NCBI GenBank assembly: GCA_964397445.1
Contig: CAYNHZ010000002.1
Coordinates: 434,001-498,000 of the forward strand
Direction: 5' to 3'
DNA: 64,000 nt
From: CAYNHZ01 sp964397445
GTDB lineage: Bacteria; Bacteroidota; Bacteroidia; Bacteroidales; UBA932
In this document: piece by piece, positions 61,770-64,000 of the stretch
Layout: every line of letters begins with the position of its first letter
Numbering within the stretch: the stretch's first letter is position 1
Made by a program: the position numbers and the translations under genes
The notes under the pieces: model-generated
Database searches by the model: none
What the model was told of the DNA's origin: nothing
Seen by the model: the letters and a program-made list of their open reading frames with translations, nothing else

Positions 61770-63866
61770 TTATTTAAGACCCCTGTTTTTCAAAAGGGGA
61801 TCAATACCCGGTTCTTTACCTCTGAAGTTTACATAGAGATTCATAGCATCCTCTTCTCCACCGCGAGCCAATATCTCATATCTAAATTTTTTGGCAATCT
61901 CAGGATTGAAAATATCACCACTCTCTTTAAATGCTTCATAAGCATCTGAATCGAGAACCTCAGCCCAAATGTAGCTGTAATAACCTGCAGTATATCCACC
62001 TGTAAATGTGTGGCTAAAGTAGGTACTTCTATATCTTGGCGGTATTTGTGACAATAATCCTCTGTCACCCAATACTTTTGCCTCGAATTGTAAAACATCC
62101 ATATTTTCAGGGATAGCCTTTAGAATATGATAATCCATATCAAGAAGAGATGCAGCAAGGTATTCAACAGTAGCAAAACCTTGTCCATATTTTCCTGATT
62201 TATCTATTTTCTCAACAAGCTCAGCAGGGATAACTTCACCTGTAACATAATGTTTTGCATACACTTTAAGAACCTCAGGTTCAAAAACCCAATGCTCCAT
62301 TATTTGAGAAGGTAACTCAACGAAATCTCTCTCAACTCCTGCATTACCTGCATATCTGACATTTTGGAGCAAAGCCTGTAAAGCGTGACCAAATTCGTGG
62401 AAAAATGTCTCTGTCTCATCAGCGCTCAAAAGTGAAGGTTTGTCACCAACGCCACGGGTAAAATTACCAACTATTGTTACAATCGGAGCAATCCTTATTC
62501 CATCTTTAAAATGTTGTTCACGATAACCACCACACCAAGCTCCACCGCTTTTTTGTCCAGGACGGGCAAACATATCCATAAAGAGGATACCTATATGCGA
62601 TCCGTCAGCCTCTTTACATTCAAATGCAATAGCTTCAGGGTGAGGAACAGGAACAGTGTCCAATTGAGTAAAGGTTATTCCATACAATTTATTAGCTACA
62701 TAGAAGATACCGTCTCTAACATTTTCAAATTTGAAATATGGTCTTAATTGATCATCTGAAAGGCCGAATTTATTGTTGAGAGATTTCTCAAAATAGTATC
62801 TCCAATCTGCAGGGGTCAACTCTTCGGTCATCCCCGATTTTGCTGCAAACTCGCTCATATCTTTAAGTTCTTGTTTTGCAACAGCCAATGCAGGAACCCA
62901 CAATTGATCCAATAATGCGTAAACAGCTTCGGGTGTTTTTGCCATTCTATCAACAAGTACATATTGTGCAAAATCCTCATAACCAAGAAGTTTTGCCTTT
63001 TGAAGACGAAGATCAATAAGTTGAAGAATGATTGCTTTGTTATCCTCAGTGTTGTTATTGTTACACCTGTTCAGATAAGCATTTTCTATTTGAGTTCTCA
63101 AATTTCTATTGTCAGAATATTGAAGGAACGGAATAACACTTGGATTATCAAGTCCAAATACCCATTTATCAGTTAACCCTTTTGAAGCAGCACGGCTTGA
63201 TGCCTGAGATATTTGAGCTTCCGAAAGGCCGGAAAGATCATCTTTATTATCTATAGTCAATGTATATGCTGCTGTCTCTTTCAATAAGTTTTGTCCGAAA
63301 ACAAGCTCAAGTTCAGATAGTTTGCTATTGATCTTCTTCAACTCCTCTTTTTTCTCTATTGGGAGAGTTGCACCGGATCTTTCATATTTTTTATAAGTAT
63401 CTACAAGAAGTCTTAATTGGTCAGCTTCGAGATTTAATGAATCTCTCTTATTGTAAAGAACTTTAACTTTCTCAAAAAGTTTCTCATTCATAGATATTTC
63501 ATTGAAGTGACGACTTATAACAGGGGTCAATTCTGTCTCAATATCCATTAAAGAGTCTGATGAATTGATAGAGGATTCGCTTCCGAATACCCCCATAATG
63601 TTTGTCAACAATTCTCCAGAATTATCAAGAGCCAATATTGTGTTCTCGAATGTAGGTTCTTCTGTATTGTTGATAATCGCATTGATCTCTGCATTATGAA
63701 CTTCAAGAGCTTTGATAATAGCAGGACGGTAGTGTTCAATTTTAACCTCATTAAATGGGGGAATACCAAAAGGGGTGTCCCATTTTTTCAAAAGAGGATT
63801 GTTATTACAAGAAACTATCATAAATAATAGTGCTGTAAAAAGTACAGCGAAAGTTAGTTTTTTCAT
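61770..63866 (-). CDS. M3 family metallopeptidase (Dcp-like), lipoprotein
   Basis: 698 residues. Lipobox MIVSC (C20). HEFGH at residues 490-494 is the M3 zinc motif; the third ligand glutamate is in ERDFVELPSQIMEHW (about 514-528). The remainder is the helical neck of peptidyl-dipeptidases. It would cleave dipeptides from the C terminus of short peptides outside the inner membrane. It is downstream of rpoD on the same strand, 25 bp after its stop. Confidence 0.94.
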   Translation of the reverse strand: MKKLTFAVLFTALLFMIVSCNNNPLLKKWDTPFGIPPFNEVKIEHYRPAIIKALEVHNAEINAIINNTEEPTFENTILALDNSGELLTNIMGVFGSESSINSSDSLMDIETELTPVISRHFNEISMNEKLFEKVKVLYNKRDSLNLEADQLRLLVDTYKKYERSGATLPIEKKEELKKINSKLSELELVFGQNLLKETAAYTLTIDNKDDLSGLSEAQISQASSRAASKGLTDKWVFGLDNPSVIPFLQYSDNRNLRTQIENAYLNRCNNNNTEDNKAIILQLIDLRLQKAKLLGYEDFAQYVLVDRMAKTPEAVYALLDQLWVPALAVAKQELKDMSEFAAKSGMTEELTPADWRYYFEKSLNNKFGLSDDQLRPYFKFENVRDGIFYVANKLYGITFTQLDTVPVPHPEAIAFECKEADGSHIGILFMDMFARPGQKSGGAWCGGYREQHFKDGIRIAPIVTIVGNFTRGVGDKPSLLSADETETFFHEFGHALQALLQNVRYAGNAGVERDFVELPSQIMEHWVFEPEVLKVYAKHYVTGEVIPAELVEKIDKSGKYGQGFATVEYLAASLLDMDYHILKAIPENMDVLQFEAKVLGDRGLLSQIPPRYRSTYFSHTFTGGYTAGYYSYIWAEVLDSDAYEAFKESGDIFNPEIAKKFRYEILARGGEEDAMNLYVNFRGKEPGIDPLLKNRGLK

Positions 63867-63891
63867 AATGATTAATCTGTTATTGAATTAA

Positions 63892-64000
63892 TTACCCAAG
63901 ATAACTTTTAAGCAATTTACTTCTATTGCTATGTCTGAGTCTGCGAATAGCCTTCTCTTTAATCTGCCTTACACGTTCGCGAGTCAGTCCGAATTTTTCC
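63892..64000 (-). CDS. rpoD: RNA polymerase sigma factor RpoD (3' end; rest outside window)
   Basis: The last 35 residues read EKFGLTRERVRQIKEKAIRRL and end LLKSYLG. This is the region 4.2 helix-turn-helix and C terminus of the primary sigma factor, including the -35 (here -33) contact residues. The stop is at 63892-63894. Confidence 0.92.
   Translation of the reverse strand, partial: EKFGLTRERVRQIKEKAIRRLRHSNRSKLLKSYLG

Noticed and set aside
1..64000. tRNA or rRNA genes, prophage, transposase, toxin-antitoxin or defence genes
   Set aside because: The intergenic gaps were read for cloverleaf and conserved rRNA sequence and the frames for typical families; none was found.

Overview
The window is a low-GC stretch of a chromosome from the phylum Bacteroidota, most likely order Bacteroidales. 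Supporting signs are upstream TAnnTTTG (-7) promoter boxes with an occasional TTG/TTTG -33 box, few Shine-Dalgarno sites, a FecI/FecR pair next to a TonB-dependent receptor with an STN domain, DUF3467, head-GIN (DUF2807) and DUF2202 proteins, TatA/TatC without TatB, and a 6S-like RNA between zapA and the ribonuclease Y gene. No tRNA, rRNA, phage, transposase or CRISPR array was found. Both ends cut genes: an acyltransferase on the left and rpoD on the right.

Layout. 1-3776 (minus): PlsC-like acyltransferase, membrane-anchored M28 peptidase, queA. 3777-4307: AT-rich regulatory gap with repeated palindromes in front of an XRE-type regulator. 4308-7111 (plus): regulator, pyrD, cinA. 7085-18703 (minus): short-chain dehydrogenase, M19 dipeptidase, MgtC-like protein, head-GIN protein with an ECF sigma factor and likely anti-sigma factor, rlmB, ABC-F ATPase, tatC, tatA, thioesterase, valS. 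18798-22372 (plus): DUF3467, fucose-isomerase-like protein, DUF2520, KdsC-like phosphatase, Maf. 22364-24097 (minus): recQ. 24259-31752 (plus): ATP-dependent PEP carboxykinase, an EEP-family protein, then ECF sigma/FecR/STN-TonB receptor followed by a DUF2202 lipoprotein with a long Gly/Asn tail. 31830-32200: a non-coding island of palindromic and tandem repeats. 32262-36857 (minus): MBL-fold hydrolase, HAD phosphatase, mtnA, purine nucleoside phosphorylase, MTA/SAH deaminase. 37036-42392 (plus): ADP-forming acyl-CoA synthetase, a 51-residue membrane protein, a four-subunit 2-oxoacid:ferredoxin oxidoreductase, a FlK-like thioesterase. 42478-50669 (minus): ribonuclease Y, 6S-like RNA, zapA, coiled-coil partner, 5'-nucleotidase lipoprotein, omega-amidase-like hydrolase, DAACS symporter, isoaspartyl peptidase, outer-membrane protein. 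50749-53745 (plus): polyprenol-phosphate sugar transferase, dihydroorotase, EamA transporter. 53729-64000 (minus): Tex, ClC channel, acidic small protein, YgiQ radical SAM protein, argS, M3 peptidase, rpoD (3' end).

How it fits together. Exported peptidases (M28, M3, isoaspartyl/asparaginase-type), an amino-acid symporter, an omega-amidase-like enzyme, a 2-oxoacid:ferredoxin oxidoreductase with an ATP-making acyl-CoA synthetase, and PEP carboxykinase suggest an anaerobe that ferments peptides and amino acids. A second coherent unit salvages methylthioadenosine by deamination (MtaD), phosphorolysis by a 6-oxopurine-type phosphorylase, and MtnA. The points most worth a second look are the DUF2202/TonB/sigma locus with its repeat tail, the repeat island after it, the small membrane protein inside the ferredoxin oxidoreductase operon, the methylthioinosine-type salvage operon, and a possible frameshift at the 3' end of ygiQ.
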